From Planctomycetota bacterium (GTDB lineage Bacteria; Planctomycetota; UBA1135; GCA-002686595): DNA of 64,000 bases. The notes under the pieces were generated by a model, which worked only from the letters and a program-made list of their open reading frames with translations, searched no databases and was not told the DNA's origin. This document shows positions 8,701 to 17,204 of the stretch, in pieces. Position 1 is the stretch's first letter. Every line of letters begins with the position of its first letter. The stretch is from assembly GCA_002683825.1 (NCBI GenBank), contig NYUD01000066.1, positions 21,733-85,732 of the forward strand. Reading direction: 5' to 3'. Made by a program: the position numbers and the translations under genes.

Positions 8701-11700
8701 CACCTTTGACCTGCTGCTGACAGCGAGCACTCGCACCCACTACGACGGCAACTCCAACGTGGTGCTGTCCATCTCGGCCGAGGACAAGGGAGACCCCCAC
8801 AACGCCACGGAAGACCAGAGCGCCGAAGCGGCGGGATCGCCCGGCATTCTTGGAGATCCGTCGCAAACCACCTACGACGGGTTCGATCGAGCCGTGCGCA
8901 CCCGCAATGCCATGGACTACGAGACGCGGACCCTCTACGACCCCGACTCGAACGCGGTGCAGAGCGTGGCGATCGGGCCTCTGGGTGGAAACATCCGTGG
9001 AATGCCCGCCAGTGACCCGATCCTTTCGGCGACCAGCTACGAGCATGACGAGCTTTCGCGGGTCTACTTGCGGCGCGTCGCCGACTTCGGCACGGGCGGA
9101 TTTCCTCAGCCCCCCACGCCCGGCCCGGTGGTGTTCCCGGTGGAGCTCCTGCGGCGGACGATCTACTCGCCGGATTCCAATGCTGAGAAGCAAGTTCAAC
9201 CCGAAGGCAACGTCGTCGGTCAAAAGTCCTTCGTCGCCACCACCTTCGACGCCCTCGACCGCGCGGTGATTCGTGAGACCAACGAGATGGATGCCGACAT
9301 CGGCAATCCGGTGACCCCGAGTCGTGTGGAGACGTTCTACGACCGAGCCGACAACGTGATTCAGGTGATCGAGTTCGAGCGCAGCACGGCGGACGGATCC
9401 GAAGAGGTGTTCTACACCGACAGCGTCTACGACGCGGTGAACCGGGCAGGCCTGATCATCGGCAACCACTTTCCCGGCACGCCGAATCCCACGGCCAACG
9501 CAACGCGGCGAGAGTACGACTCGCGCGGGAACGTCGTCGCCAGCGTGGACGCCAACGCGTCGACCTCGGTCGATGTGTCGCTGAATCGGGGGCCTGGCGG
9601 GGCGAGCCTTCTCGTGTCGATCAACTCCACGGGGAACGCCGCGCTCAGCGTGCACGACGGACTGGGCCGCGTGATCGCGACCGCGATCGAGCTGCGTCAA
9701 GACCATGACGGGGCTTTGCCGCTCGAGCCCTCGAGCGTGAACGCTGACGGACTCATCGTGAACCTCCAGGACTGGGACGAGAACTCGCGCCTGGTCTCGG
9801 TCACCGACGACGAGGACAGCAGCCAGGCGCCGGGCCCGCTCAACCCCAGCACGACGAGCTACACCCACGACGGCCTCGATCGGCGCACGGTCAAGACCAA
9901 CGCCGACGGCGAGACGCAGTCGACCGGCTTCGACAAGGACGACAACGCGTCTACCTACACCGACGAGAACGGCTCGGTCTTCATGCTGACCTTCGACGAT
10001 CTCTCGCGCGTGACCCAGGTCTCGATCGCGCCGGCGGCGGGGGTCGTGGGGACGACGCTCCAGACCTGCGAGTATGACGGCCTGTCGCGCAAGACCCGCT
10101 GCACGGACGACAACGGGGCGCAGGTCGACTCGGTGGTGATGTGCTCCTATGACTCGCTTTCGCGAAAGAAGAACTGCGACCAGAAGATCGGCGCGCTGGA
10201 GGCGCGTAGCGTCACGAGCGAGTTCGATCGGAACTCGAACCTGATCCAGCTCACCTACCCCGGCGCGCTCGGCGGCGCAGGCCGCCGCAAGGTGACCCTT
10301 GGCTACCGGGACTCGGCCGGCCAGACCCTGAACCGCATCGAGCTGATCGAGGAGGGCGCGGGCTCCGGCAGCGGCAACGACATTGTCCCTACCGGCCTGG
10401 CCGCCGCGAAGATCGCCACCTATGGCTACATGGGTCCCGTACGAATCGAGACCCGCAGCTACGGCAACGGCGGAGACGGCAACGGAGTCTTGGCCGAATA
10501 TACGTACGACGCGCTACGCCGCCTGACCCGTGTAACCCACGGCCATCCTTTCCTCGGTGGTACCTTCGCCGACTTCGAGTACGCCTTCGACAGGAGCGGC
10601 AACCGTCTGAACGAGATCTTCCACCACCAAGGCGTTCAGGATGCCTACCGCTACGACTCGGCCGGGCGCATGCTCCGCGAGGACCGCAGCACAACGCTCG
10701 GCGGCATCGCCAACAACCAGGTGGCGAACCCGACCGTGACCTCGGCCGAGAACCGCACCTGGGGCATCGACGGTGCCAACAACTGGAACCAGGTCACCGG
10801 GGCGGGCGGCTTCCCGAGCCTCTCCATGACGACGAACGAAATGAACGAGTACGACGTCGTGAACACCGTTGCGCGGGTCCATGACGCGAATGGCAACCTG
10901 ACGTTCGACGGGACTAACCTCTACGCATTCGACGCTTTGAACCGGCTGGTGCGGGTCACGCGGATCTCGGACGGACAGGTGATCGCGATCTACGCCTACG
11001 ACCATCAAGGTCGGCGGATCCGGCGGACCGTGACCACGGGCGATTCGGCCATCGACGAGGATACGGCTTACTACTACCTCGGGGGCCAGGTGCTCGAGGA
11101 GCTGAACCCGACGGCGGGCACGGTCAATCGCCAGTTCGTCTGGGATCGACGGGGCAACCTGCTCCAGTACGTCGATAGTGTCACCATATTCTCTTTTCTG
11201 CCGTTCAACGTGCACGGAAACGGTTCCGGCTCGACCCTGTTCACCACGCCTCAGGGCGCGGAGTTCCTCGCCAATCAGCGTGATTACGACGCCTACGGCA
11301 ACTTCACCGAATTGGGTGGAGGCCTGGCCACCGTACTGCCGTACGCGTTTCGCGGATGGCGATCTGATCCGGAGACGGGCTTCTATCTGCTGGGTGGCGG
11401 CGTCTACTACCAGCCGACGCTGGGACGGACGCTGACGCGTGCGTCGGCAAGTGCCGCTAGTAGCCGGTACGTCTTCAACCTGTTCGGCGTAGCCGGAGCA
11501 CTCCTTCAAGTCGACGCTGGTAACACCCGTGGCTGTGGTGGGATTCCTAAAGGTGGAGTGCCGGACCCCTCGTTCCCAGATAGTTGGAACTTGCGATTCA
11601 TCCGAGGACGATTCGAATACGTCAAGCCCGGCCTAGGGCCGTACTTGGGCAGCCGCTGCTGTGTAGACTACTTCACCGTCGTGCAGTTCCCTCCCCGCGT

Positions 11701-12163
11701 CAGGCGAGTGACCGTGCCCGGCCTCGGGAAAAGGGTCTGGGTCCGGTTTCCTTTTGACGTATATGCCGAGTTTGCGAACCGCGGGAACTGCAAACCGAAG
11801 TGCTGCCAATATCGGCAATACGTTAAGGGGAAGTTCAAACGCTCGCGGTTTGTTACGGGAGGGACGCCGGAGACCCCACCTGGTATCCGCAAGGTGCTCT
11901 CAAAGGACATATACAAGGAGGACAACCCCGCAGCCCCGTATGGACACCGCGACCACCCGCAAAGCTGGGTGGATATGTACCGGCCCAATCGAGCCACTGG
12001 CGACTCATACATTGGCCGCGACGAACCCGGCTCTCGAATGAAACCTGGCGACCGCTACGACATCGACCTGTCCTTCCGCGGGCGCATCATTGATACATGC
12101 AACGGCGACAAGACCACCGCAGAGGCCAAGTGGAGAGTCGGCGGTAAAGGCACGGTACCGTGA
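5789..12163 (+). CDS. RHS/YD-repeat protein, candidate polymorphic toxin or surface shell protein
   Basis: A 2124-residue exported protein with signal peptide MARTIRLFALIVVFVGGSVA. Residues from about 300 to 1830 are dense YD/RHS repeats (YDSLSRKKNC, YDGLSRKTRC, YDALRRLTR and many others) that normally build a hollow beta-cocoon. The RHS-core-like junction is near 1832-1882 (YDAYGNF, then DPETGFYLLGGGVYYQP, then RTLTR), but the usual final RYDPxxGRFxxxDP wording is eroded. After residue 1910 comes an unrelated tail of about 210 residues with CCVDYF, NCKPKCCQYRQY and IIDTCNGD Cys motifs, basic stretches and a His-rich GHRDHPQSW patch. That position usually holds a toxin; I do not recognise this one. 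It carries leader repeat copy C. Confidence 0.9.
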   Translation: MARTIRLFALIVVFVGGSVAAVAQSPQSPQPIPRPGSGRGLEGTPDSSVSFSDVLVVAPGATRAFSVSIRPAGPTATLTLGGTHASFLGGPGQVTVSDGDTFELVGDSQGPDTLAVSGPKIAPRDFDVVVRSTAFVIDGQCAVRNCPCTACGGTADRQDGAFVNLAVAGFMWRMSVLPSVMGRHGLAPSFVLHTNSRAYSQGGWFGTTPATLSCFERIRIDGNTYVYQEHEVREYPFDRQPIVGLPPGGSPTDAGGATTVARYEVMTDDSVANEVTIRRPDGTRLVFFGFSESSLTAGALKRIQNRFGDSLTYGYNSLGELDTVTDVYGREWMLSYDSIGRLSQIEEGPGLRGRSCAFTYDGDNRLVRIDTTAVSTDGGIGNTFPDGKPCLLTYGPASGNLATDTNIESVVYANQVLDGSLAPRITNTYGIDDRLISQLWGFPNLVGGTVTYFHGSASTTVIDRNGNMTVYSFGGVAGLATSVREETNRDVRGAGVDPASFETIRSYNVDQEMTALTMPEGNSITFEFDDASPHRFAHGNVLKQTQAAGPRGGDGLGSPIGDLVVTFTYEPIFQRVRTSTSPRGNDPTFAGPIPDASATVEPVDFDLDGVPDDFHASRYTTVTTYDYQESSPGEIIGLADGESIQISSEVAMALSTGELNQDGLTHMLGLPVQVRAPNVALEDELGTISNQEVIRNYRWNPFGLLREEIHEEGYTTHYTYSPEGNPNGRSGGSSDGGYPLQVIRDATTPQIRTPANPPPGATPIAATTTTLRDPVGNVITTIDPRGILHNAVYNEWNQVQVSTRAADASAAGVPSLSYRNRTFYDANNNVVKSEVENIVDVGGGTHQSVASNPWFTTAFTYDLLDNLTETVREVSEAGESRTIHGHSGLPWLQIGAGAEDVRTQRYYDRNQNLIATLSPLKVAGDPDSANNATTAIYDERDLSFAFTRGGQHPAWNQLIAHTDVVNQGLGLTFDLLLTASTRTHYDGNSNVVLSISAEDKGDPHNATEDQSAEAAGSPGILGDPSQTTYDGFDRAVRTRNAMDYETRTLYDPDSNAVQSVAIGPLGGNIRGMPASDPILSATSYEHDELSRVYLRRVADFGTGGFPQPPTPGPVVFPVELLRRTIYSPDSNAEKQVQPEGNVVGQKSFVATTFDALDRAVIRETNEMDADIGNPVTPSRVETFYDRADNVIQVIEFERSTADGSEEVFYTDSVYDAVNRAGLIIGNHFPGTPNPTANATRREYDSRGNVVASVDANASTSVDVSLNRGPGGASLLVSINSTGNAALSVHDGLGRVIATAIELRQDHDGALPLEPSSVNADGLIVNLQDWDENSRLVSVTDDEDSSQAPGPLNPSTTSYTHDGLDRRTVKTNADGETQSTGFDKDDNASTYTDENGSVFMLTFDDLSRVTQVSIAPAAGVVGTTLQTCEYDGLSRKTRCTDDNGAQVDSVVMCSYDSLSRKKNCDQKIGALEARSVTSEFDRNSNLIQLTYPGALGGAGRRKVTLGYRDSAGQTLNRIELIEEGAGSGSGNDIVPTGLAAAKIATYGYMGPVRIETRSYGNGGDGNGVLAEYTYDALRRLTRVTHGHPFLGGTFADFEYAFDRSGNRLNEIFHHQGVQDAYRYDSAGRMLREDRSTTLGGIANNQVANPTVTSAENRTWGIDGANNWNQVTGAGGFPSLSMTTNEMNEYDVVNTVARVHDANGNLTFDGTNLYAFDALNRLVRVTRISDGQVIAIYAYDHQGRRIRRTVTTGDSAIDEDTAYYYLGGQVLEELNPTAGTVNRQFVWDRRGNLLQYVDSVTIFSFLPFNVHGNGSGSTLFTTPQGAEFLANQRDYDAYGNFTELGGGLATVLPYAFRGWRSDPETGFYLLGGGVYYQPTLGRTLTRASASAASSRYVFNLFGVAGALLQVDAGNTRGCGGIPKGGVPDPSFPDSWNLRFIRGRFEYVKPGLGPYLGSRCCVDYFTVVQFPPRVRRVTVPGLGKRVWVRFPFDVYAEFANRGNCKPKCCQYRQYVKGKFKRSRFVTGGTPETPPGIRKVLSKDIYKEDNPAAPYGHRDHPQSWVDMYRPNRATGDSYIGRDEPGSRMKPGDRYDIDLSFRGRIIDTCNGDKTTAEAKWRVGGKGTVP

Positions 12164-12169
12164 GTATAG

Positions 12170-12526
12170 GTGCTCCAAAGGGGTCTTCTTGATCCCCTCC
12201 CCACCCGCGCTGCCGCTGAAGCTGCCGCCCCAGCGGCGAGGGAGCAGCGGATCCGTGAGGGCTGCGCCCAGCTCAAAAAAGATATACCCGAGGCTGGAGT
12301 GCTCCAACTCCTTGGGGAACCGGACGAGCGGAACGAGACTTTCGACCGGGTGAAGCGCGGTGTGGTTACCGGCCATTCACTTGTTTATGTGATCCACCGA
12401 GAGGTCGAGCAAGGCAGCATGGACGAGAAGGAAGAAGTCCTGCTGCGCATCCACTTCGGTCCAGAGAGACGGATCCTGTCCGCTCATGCCGTAGGCATTC
12501 CAGATTTTGCCGAGATCGAAAGGTAA
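12170..12526 (+). CDS. Small BamE/SmpA-like protein after the RHS gene, possibly truncated
   Basis: A 118-residue ORF in the same frame as the RHS gene, separated from it by two stop codons (TGA, GTA, TAG). Residues 30-48 (EGCAQLKKDIPEAGVLQLL, then GEPDE) match the pattern of BamE/OmlA-fold proteins, in which a helix is followed by LLGxPD. The only usable start is GTG at 12170, immediately after the stop. It lies inside a CTCCAAAGGGGTCTTCTTG-type dispersed element, so the true N-terminus may be missing. Position just after a polymorphic-toxin-like gene makes an immunity protein possible, but a degraded lipoprotein is as likely. Confidence 0.5.
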   Translation: MLQRGLLDPLPTRAAAEAAAPAAREQRIREGCAQLKKDIPEAGVLQLLGEPDERNETFDRVKRGVVTGHSLVYVIHREVEQGSMDEKEEVLLRIHFGPERRILSAHAVGIPDFAEIER

Positions 12527-12683
12527 GTGCGAAAGGTCCCGTCCGCCCCTGAGTAATCGTCTCGGGGTCACACCCGAGCACGCCATCGACCCCGAAACCG
12601 AACTCAGCAGTTGCGGATCATCCCCGGACTGATCGGTTGAGACGCGTCGGACCGCTTGCCGAACAACACCTGGGCCGAGCTAC

Positions 12684-14183
12684 TCAGCGCTGCTCCTTCT
12701 CGGGCCGGCGCTTCAGGCGCTTCTGATGGCGCCTCGCCATCTCCTTCTCCCAGTACTCCGTCACCTCCTCCGGCTCCGCGGTCAGCCCCTGGTCTCGTGA
12801 CTCTTCCAGGAACTCCCCGAGGGCGCAGCGGAGACGCTCGAGGACGGCCGCGTGCTCCTCGGAATCGATCAGGTTGACGATCTCATGGGGATCCCGGAGC
12901 GTGTCGTACAACTCCTCGGCAGGCCGGGTCGGCGCCATCAGTACGGCCTGGGCCGGTGTGAGCTCACCCCGTTCGTGAAGCTCGCGCATCAGGGCGATGA
13001 CGGGGTACGTGCTCTCCTTGTATCGATTCCGCTGGAGGAACGCTCGCTCGGGCATGAGGTTGCGGATGTAGCGGTAGCGCTCGTCGCGAACCGTGCGAAT
13101 GCGGAAGACGGTTTCGTCGCAGCGGTCGCGGGCCCCGAACACATGACGCCGCTCGGCCCCGGACGTGCGCGGATAGAAGGCGCGCCCCTGCATTGCCTCG
13201 GGAGTTTTCACCCCCGCGATTTCAAGGGTGGTGGCCGTGATGTCGATGGCGGAGATCAACCGATCGTCGACGCTCCCGGCCCGGTAGCCCCGTGGCGCCG
13301 GGATGCCCGCCGGCCAGCGCAGGATCAGAGGCACGTGCAGGCCGCTGTCATAGGGCCACTGCTTGCCGCGCAGCATGGCGCGCCCGTGATCCGCGAAGAA
13401 AACCACGACCGTCCGGTCGGCGAGCCCGTCGGCTTCCAGCCGCTCCAGGACGCGTCCGACCTTCACGTCCAGGGCCATCACCGTGTTGAGGTACTGGGCC
13501 CAGTCTGCCCGCGTCAGCGGGTGATCGGGGTAGTAAGGGGGAATCACCACGGCGTCGGGATCGGCGGGTCGCTCGATGTGCTCGTGCGACGTGTTCCAGG
13601 CCTTGCCGCGATGGGTCTCCGAGAAATTCAGCTGCGCGTAGAAAGGCTGGTGGTCCTTCAACCGGCTCCAGCGCGCGCCGTCGAAAGGCTCGCCCTCGTA
13701 GTGGAAGTTCCAGTCGGTCTTTCCCGTGCCGCGCAGAAAGGTCTCCCCCTTCTTCCCGGTCAGGTCGCGCAGGTTGGCGGTGAAGTACCCCGCCTCTCGC
13801 AGCCAGTCGGTGATGAGACGCACGCCGTCGGGGAGGCTGTAGCCGTCGTCGCGGTGAGAGCGGTGATTGTGGGCGCCGATCGTCGTCTGGTACATGCCGG
13901 TCATGAACGCCGAGCGGCTGGCGGAGCAGACCGGCGCCGTCGTGAACGCGCGCGTGAAGCGCACGCCCTGCGCCGCCAGGCGGTCGAGGTGCGGCGTGTG
14001 GACCTGCGACGTCCCGAAGCACCCGAGCTCGGGGCCCATGTCCTCGGCCACGATCCACAGGATGTTGGGCCGCGGCGGCGCGCCGTCGTCCCCGGCAGCG
14101 GCGATCGGGGCCAGGGCCGCCAGGCCGAACCAAAGCGTCGCGGCGCGGGCGGGGTGGGTGATGTCGGGCGCGCGCACTCTCAT
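12684..14183 (-). CDS. Secreted sulfatase (heparan N-sulfatase-like)
   Basis: A 499-residue type I sulfatase with an N-terminal signal sequence ending near AAAGDDG. PNILWIVAEDMGP supplies the first metal-binding Asp. CSASRSAFMTG at about residue 86 is a canonical C-x-A-x-R motif whose Cys is converted to formylglycine. FADHGRA carries the later metal ligands. TGKTDWNFHYEG and the ARDRCDET region are typical of this subgroup. It probably removes sulfate from polysaccharides in the periplasm. The activating formylglycine enzyme is not obvious nearby, because the FGE-fold protein at 36984-37763 lacks its Cys. MarC lies downstream on the same strand after a 75-base gap. Confidence 0.92.
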   Translation of the reverse strand: MRVRAPDITHPARAATLWFGLAALAPIAAAGDDGAPPRPNILWIVAEDMGPELGCFGTSQVHTPHLDRLAAQGVRFTRAFTTAPVCSASRSAFMTGMYQTTIGAHNHRSHRDDGYSLPDGVRLITDWLREAGYFTANLRDLTGKKGETFLRGTGKTDWNFHYEGEPFDGARWSRLKDHQPFYAQLNFSETHRGKAWNTSHEHIERPADPDAVVIPPYYPDHPLTRADWAQYLNTVMALDVKVGRVLERLEADGLADRTVVVFFADHGRAMLRGKQWPYDSGLHVPLILRWPAGIPAPRGYRAGSVDDRLISAIDITATTLEIAGVKTPEAMQGRAFYPRTSGAERRHVFGARDRCDETVFRIRTVRDERYRYIRNLMPERAFLQRNRYKESTYPVIALMRELHERGELTPAQAVLMAPTRPAEELYDTLRDPHEIVNLIDSEEHAAVLERLRCALGEFLEESRDQGLTAEPEEVTEYWEKEMARRHQKRLKRRPEKEQR

Positions 14184-14258
14184 GGGTCTCCGGCGCCGCA
14201 GGCGAGTTGACCGGGCGCGGCGAGCCGGATTCTAAGGGCGAGGGGGCCGGGGAGGCGG

Positions 14259-14867
14259 TCAGAGCCCGAAGTACTCCACGATCCCGGCCAGAACGCTCGA
14301 GACGGCCACCGACGCGAGGATCAACCCCATCACGCGGCTGACGATGCTGGCCCCGCTGTTGCCGATCAGCCGGCTGATCCGGTTGGCGGCGAGCATGAAC
14401 AGGAACGCGATCAGAAGCACCAGGAGCATGCTCGCGGTGGTCCAGGCCTGCTCCAGGAAATCGTAGCTGTCATTCTTGGTCAAGAGCACCGCCGCGAGCA
14501 TGGCGCCGGGACTCGCGATCGATGGCACGGCGAGCGGGAAGACCGCCGTTTCGCCCGCGCTCGACGCCAGCTTGAGTTCCTCCTCCGGCTTGCTTTCACC
14601 GAAGATCATGGAGAGCGCGAAGAGGAACAGGACGATCCCTCCCGCGATCTGGAACGCCGAGAGCGAGATGTCCATCGCGGTGAGAATGACCTCGCCCGCC
14701 GCGACGAAGAACAGAAGGACCAGCGCCGAGACCAGCGTCGCCTTGAGCGCGATTTTCCTCCTGGCCTTGTGGTCGTACTGCCGGGTGACCGCAAGGAACA
14801 CCGGCACCGTCCCGATCGGATCGATCACGGCGAAGAAGAGGACGAACTGGCTGATGATCTCGCTCAT
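14259..14867 (-). CDS. MarC family integral membrane protein
   Basis: A 202-residue membrane protein starting MSEIISQFVLFFAVIDPIGT. The family signature is clear: VIDPIGTVPVFLAVT near the N-terminus, the FQIAGGIVLFLFALSMI segment and VPSIASPGAM in the second half. Six hydrophobic segments are visible. MarC proteins form a conserved family of poorly understood inner-membrane proteins; the old link to multiple antibiotic resistance has not held up. I chose ATG at 14867, because the longer open frame upstream is charged, non-hydrophobic sequence with no family match. Confidence 0.9.
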   Translation of the reverse strand: MSEIISQFVLFFAVIDPIGTVPVFLAVTRQYDHKARRKIALKATLVSALVLLFFVAAGEVILTAMDISLSAFQIAGGIVLFLFALSMIFGESKPEEELKLASSAGETAVFPLAVPSIASPGAMLAAVLLTKNDSYDFLEQAWTTASMLLVLLIAFLFMLAANRISRLIGNSGASIVSRVMGLILASVAVSSVLAGIVEYFGL

Positions 14868-15414
14868 CGTCGTGGGCTTCCATGCGTCGATCGCGTCCAC
14901 AGAGATCCGAGGCGCGATGTCCCCCCGCTGCACCGGCGACTTCGCGCCGGCATCGTGTCCCATTGACCGCAAAGAGGGCCGGGATGTCAACGTGGGCCCG
15001 TCCGGAGCGCAGGATGGACGCACCCACGCCGATCGACGGGGCCTCTTGCTGACCCGCTTCCCGGGCGGTGGAGGCGAGCGTGGCCGGTAGCTCGAGAACA
15101 CCCCTTCGGCCCCATACCCCCAGGTGAGCCCCTCGGTTCGCGACGCATTGGAATCGGAGTACCTACGGGCGACTGACACCCTCGTACCGGATCCTTCAGT
15201 AAGAAAAGAGAATTTCCTGAGACGATTCCCGGCTTCGAGCGGCAATCCCGGGAACAAACACCCACGAGGAACGCCATGCGCTCAAGAGTCATTGCCCTAC
15301 TCGGCCTGTGATTTTCACATGCCGGCGCAATGTGAATCCCAGACCACGAGTGCAGTTCCCCTCGCCGCTCGATCGGGTGGCGTATCGACCCGTAACTCCA
15401 GATCGGAGATAGAT
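14868..15414. other. Divergent intergenic region with a minus-strand dispersed element
   Basis: 547 bases between marC (minus) and the Cys-rich gene (plus). Read on the minus strand, 15070-15115 carries GGCCGAAGGGGTGTTCTCG, a member of the dispersed GGGGTGTTCTTG-type family, followed by a CCGG-rich segment. It is in the leader of marC. A weak Shine-Dalgarno (GGAGA) precedes the plus-strand ATG at 15415. Longer open frames here have no recognisable content. Confidence 0.5.
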
Positions 15415-15819
15415 ATGAATCGTGTTTTCTCACTCGCTCGAACGTCGCTCCTCTTCGCGGCCGCATTCGTGTTCGCGTACGTTCTGCCCGTACAGGCGAG
15501 CGCCCGGCCGCCGGCACAGGAAGTCGACTGCCAGTTGCAAGTTCTCTACTGTCCGACGACGGGCGTCAGCTTCAGGTGCATCGGCGACTGCGCACCCTTC
15601 AACGCCACCTGCGTGCTCAAGAACATCGGCACGTGGTTGTACTGCGTCTGTGAGGATCCCGACGGCGCGGGCCCTCGGCGCTTCGCGAACTGCTCGCTGT
15701 TCATCGACACCGCGACGTTCAACTGGATTTGCGGAGACTTCGGCTGTCAGGGAACCTGCCGCCTCACGCCCACTCCGTTGCCGAACGGCTGCTTCGAGTT
15801 CCGCTGCATCTGCCTCTGA
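15415..15819 (+). CDS. Small secreted cysteine-rich protein
   Basis: A 134-residue protein with a signal peptide (SLLFAAAFVFAYVLPVQASA) and a mature part of about 100 residues holding 14 cysteines (for example VDCQ, LYCVC, GDFGCQGTC, FRCICL). The even number suggests seven disulfides formed outside the cytoplasm. No family was recognised. The spacing resembles short extracellular disulfide-rich domains rather than a metal or haem site, since there is no CxxCH. ATG at 15415 follows GGAGATAGAT. The same-strand neighbour downstream is an anchored protein of unknown function after a 112-base gap. Confidence 0.72.
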   Translation: MNRVFSLARTSLLFAAAFVFAYVLPVQASARPPAQEVDCQLQVLYCPTTGVSFRCIGDCAPFNATCVLKNIGTWLYCVCEDPDGAGPRRFANCSLFIDTATFNWICGDFGCQGTCRLTPTPLPNGCFEFRCICL

Positions 15820-15931
15820 TCGGCCCCGTCGGGAGCAGCCCGCGTGCGCGGACATGCTGTTCCCGACCTCGCCCCCCGCTGCTGCGTCCGCTCCCACGAT
15901 CCCCTCGTTTCACACATAGCAAGTACCCACC

Positions 15932-16759
15932 ATGTCCACGCAGTCGTCCCTCCTATCCCTTCGCAGTCTCGCCGCCGTCATCGTCGTCGCCGCCGGGCTG
16001 GGCATCGGTTACACCTTCAAGATGGCCGGCGCGGCCACGCCCGCTTCCGCATCGCCCGAAGCGGAGCCGGCCCCCGTCCCCGATACCCCGGCCTCCCCCG
16101 CGCAGCCCGTACCCGACATCGGCCCGCCCCCGCCCGCCGAGCTGGCGTTCAATACGCACTGGAACCTCGAGTTCGGTCTTGTGTTCGAGGTGCCCGTCGC
16201 CTGGATCGCCAAGCAGAGCAACCGCATGGACCTCGTGGGGGAAGGGCCTTCGATACCGAGCTTCTTGCCCTCGAAGCGCGGCGAAGGCCACGAGCTGGAG
16301 GGGGTCGAACTGACCATGGAGAACCGCTTCGACGTCTTCCAGGTCGATCCGCGGGACCTGCGGCAGCGCATCGAAGCCGCGCAGCAAATCGAAGACGTCA
16401 ACGCCCCGCCGCGCTGTTCCTTGCGACCGACCTTCGACGCCACCGGCTTGCTCGAGTACCGGCAGGTGTTCGGCCACCTCGAGGGCCGCGCCGCCATCGA
16501 AGGCAACTACACCGGCAAGCGCACCCGGTTCCCTGACGGCTCGCTGAGCCTCGAGGTGCGCGGCGTCCTCTGGGACCGCAAGTCCTTCCCACCCCAATGG
16601 GAGGACGGCGCGGGCGACGGCGGCATCCTCGAGATCGTCGAATCCGCCCAGGGCGACGCGCTGCTGCGCTTCCGCCCCGAGGACGGCCGACGAGCGCGCG
16701 TCGTCGGCAACCTGTCCCCCGACGGCTCGCTGGCCCTCTGGGTCGAAGAGGAACGCTAG
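15932..16759 (+). CDS. Membrane-anchored periplasmic protein of unknown function
   Basis: A 275-residue protein. Residues 9-35 form a signal anchor (LRSLAAVIVVAAGLGIGYTF). Residues 36-68 are a Pro/Ala/Glu-rich linker (EAEPAPVPDTPASPAQPVPD). The remainder is a soluble, charged, beta-rich domain starting near FNTHWNLEFGLVFEVPVAW. No catalytic signature is visible. It probably sits in the periplasm tethered to the inner membrane. The context (Cys-rich secreted protein upstream, CDF transporter well downstream) gives no functional clue. Confidence 0.7.
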   Translation: MSTQSSLLSLRSLAAVIVVAAGLGIGYTFKMAGAATPASASPEAEPAPVPDTPASPAQPVPDIGPPPPAELAFNTHWNLEFGLVFEVPVAWIAKQSNRMDLVGEGPSIPSFLPSKRGEGHELEGVELTMENRFDVFQVDPRDLRQRIEAAQQIEDVNAPPRCSLRPTFDATGLLEYRQVFGHLEGRAAIEGNYTGKRTRFPDGSLSLEVRGVLWDRKSFPPQWEDGAGDGGILEIVESAQGDALLRFRPEDGRRARVVGNLSPDGSLALWVEEER

Positions 16760-17204
16760 GAGCCCGTTGGTGAACGGATCCGGCGCACTGCGGGCGTCCG
16801 GGAGCCCTGGCCGGCACGCGAACGGCTCTCCGAATCCAGCGATCCGCCTGCGTTTCCGCACCTCAGCCAGGCTGCCCGGACACTCCATCGCATCCGAACC
16901 AGTTCTTTGCCATGGGTGCCCCAAAGGAGTATTCCCACGACTCCGGCTCGAAAGGCCGGCTAACTGATCGGCACGATACGGGTGGTCGCCCAGGGACACC
17001 GAGGACGGTCGTGCCATCGGGAGTGGAGTCGACAGAATCGGCGCCGGCGTTCATGTGAGTGCCGGATAGCTGTCGCTGTCTGTGCGAGGGGCAGACGGTC
17101 AGGCGAATCAGCTGCGTCGATTTCCTTCGAGGCGTTGCCTGTCGTCACGGAGAGGCGTTCTCAGCGACGAGACAGGGAGGCAACCGCACCGCTACACTGT
17201 GCGC
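16760..17204. other. Intergenic region with a dispersed element
   Basis: 445 bases between two plus-strand genes. 16913-16945 reads GGTGCCCCAAAGGAGTATTC followed by a GACTCC arm, so GGAGT and ACTCC can pair. This is the same CCAAAGGGGTGTT-type element seen at other gene boundaries. CCGGC repeats follow it. No gene was recognised. The CDF start codon at 17205 has AGGGAGG about 27 bases upstream, too far for a normal Shine-Dalgarno. Confidence 0.5.

Noticed and set aside
7223..9868. 881-residue minus-strand open frame inside the RHS gene
   Set aside because: It is a GC-rich shadow of the RHS reading frame with no recognisable family, no signal and repetitive composition.
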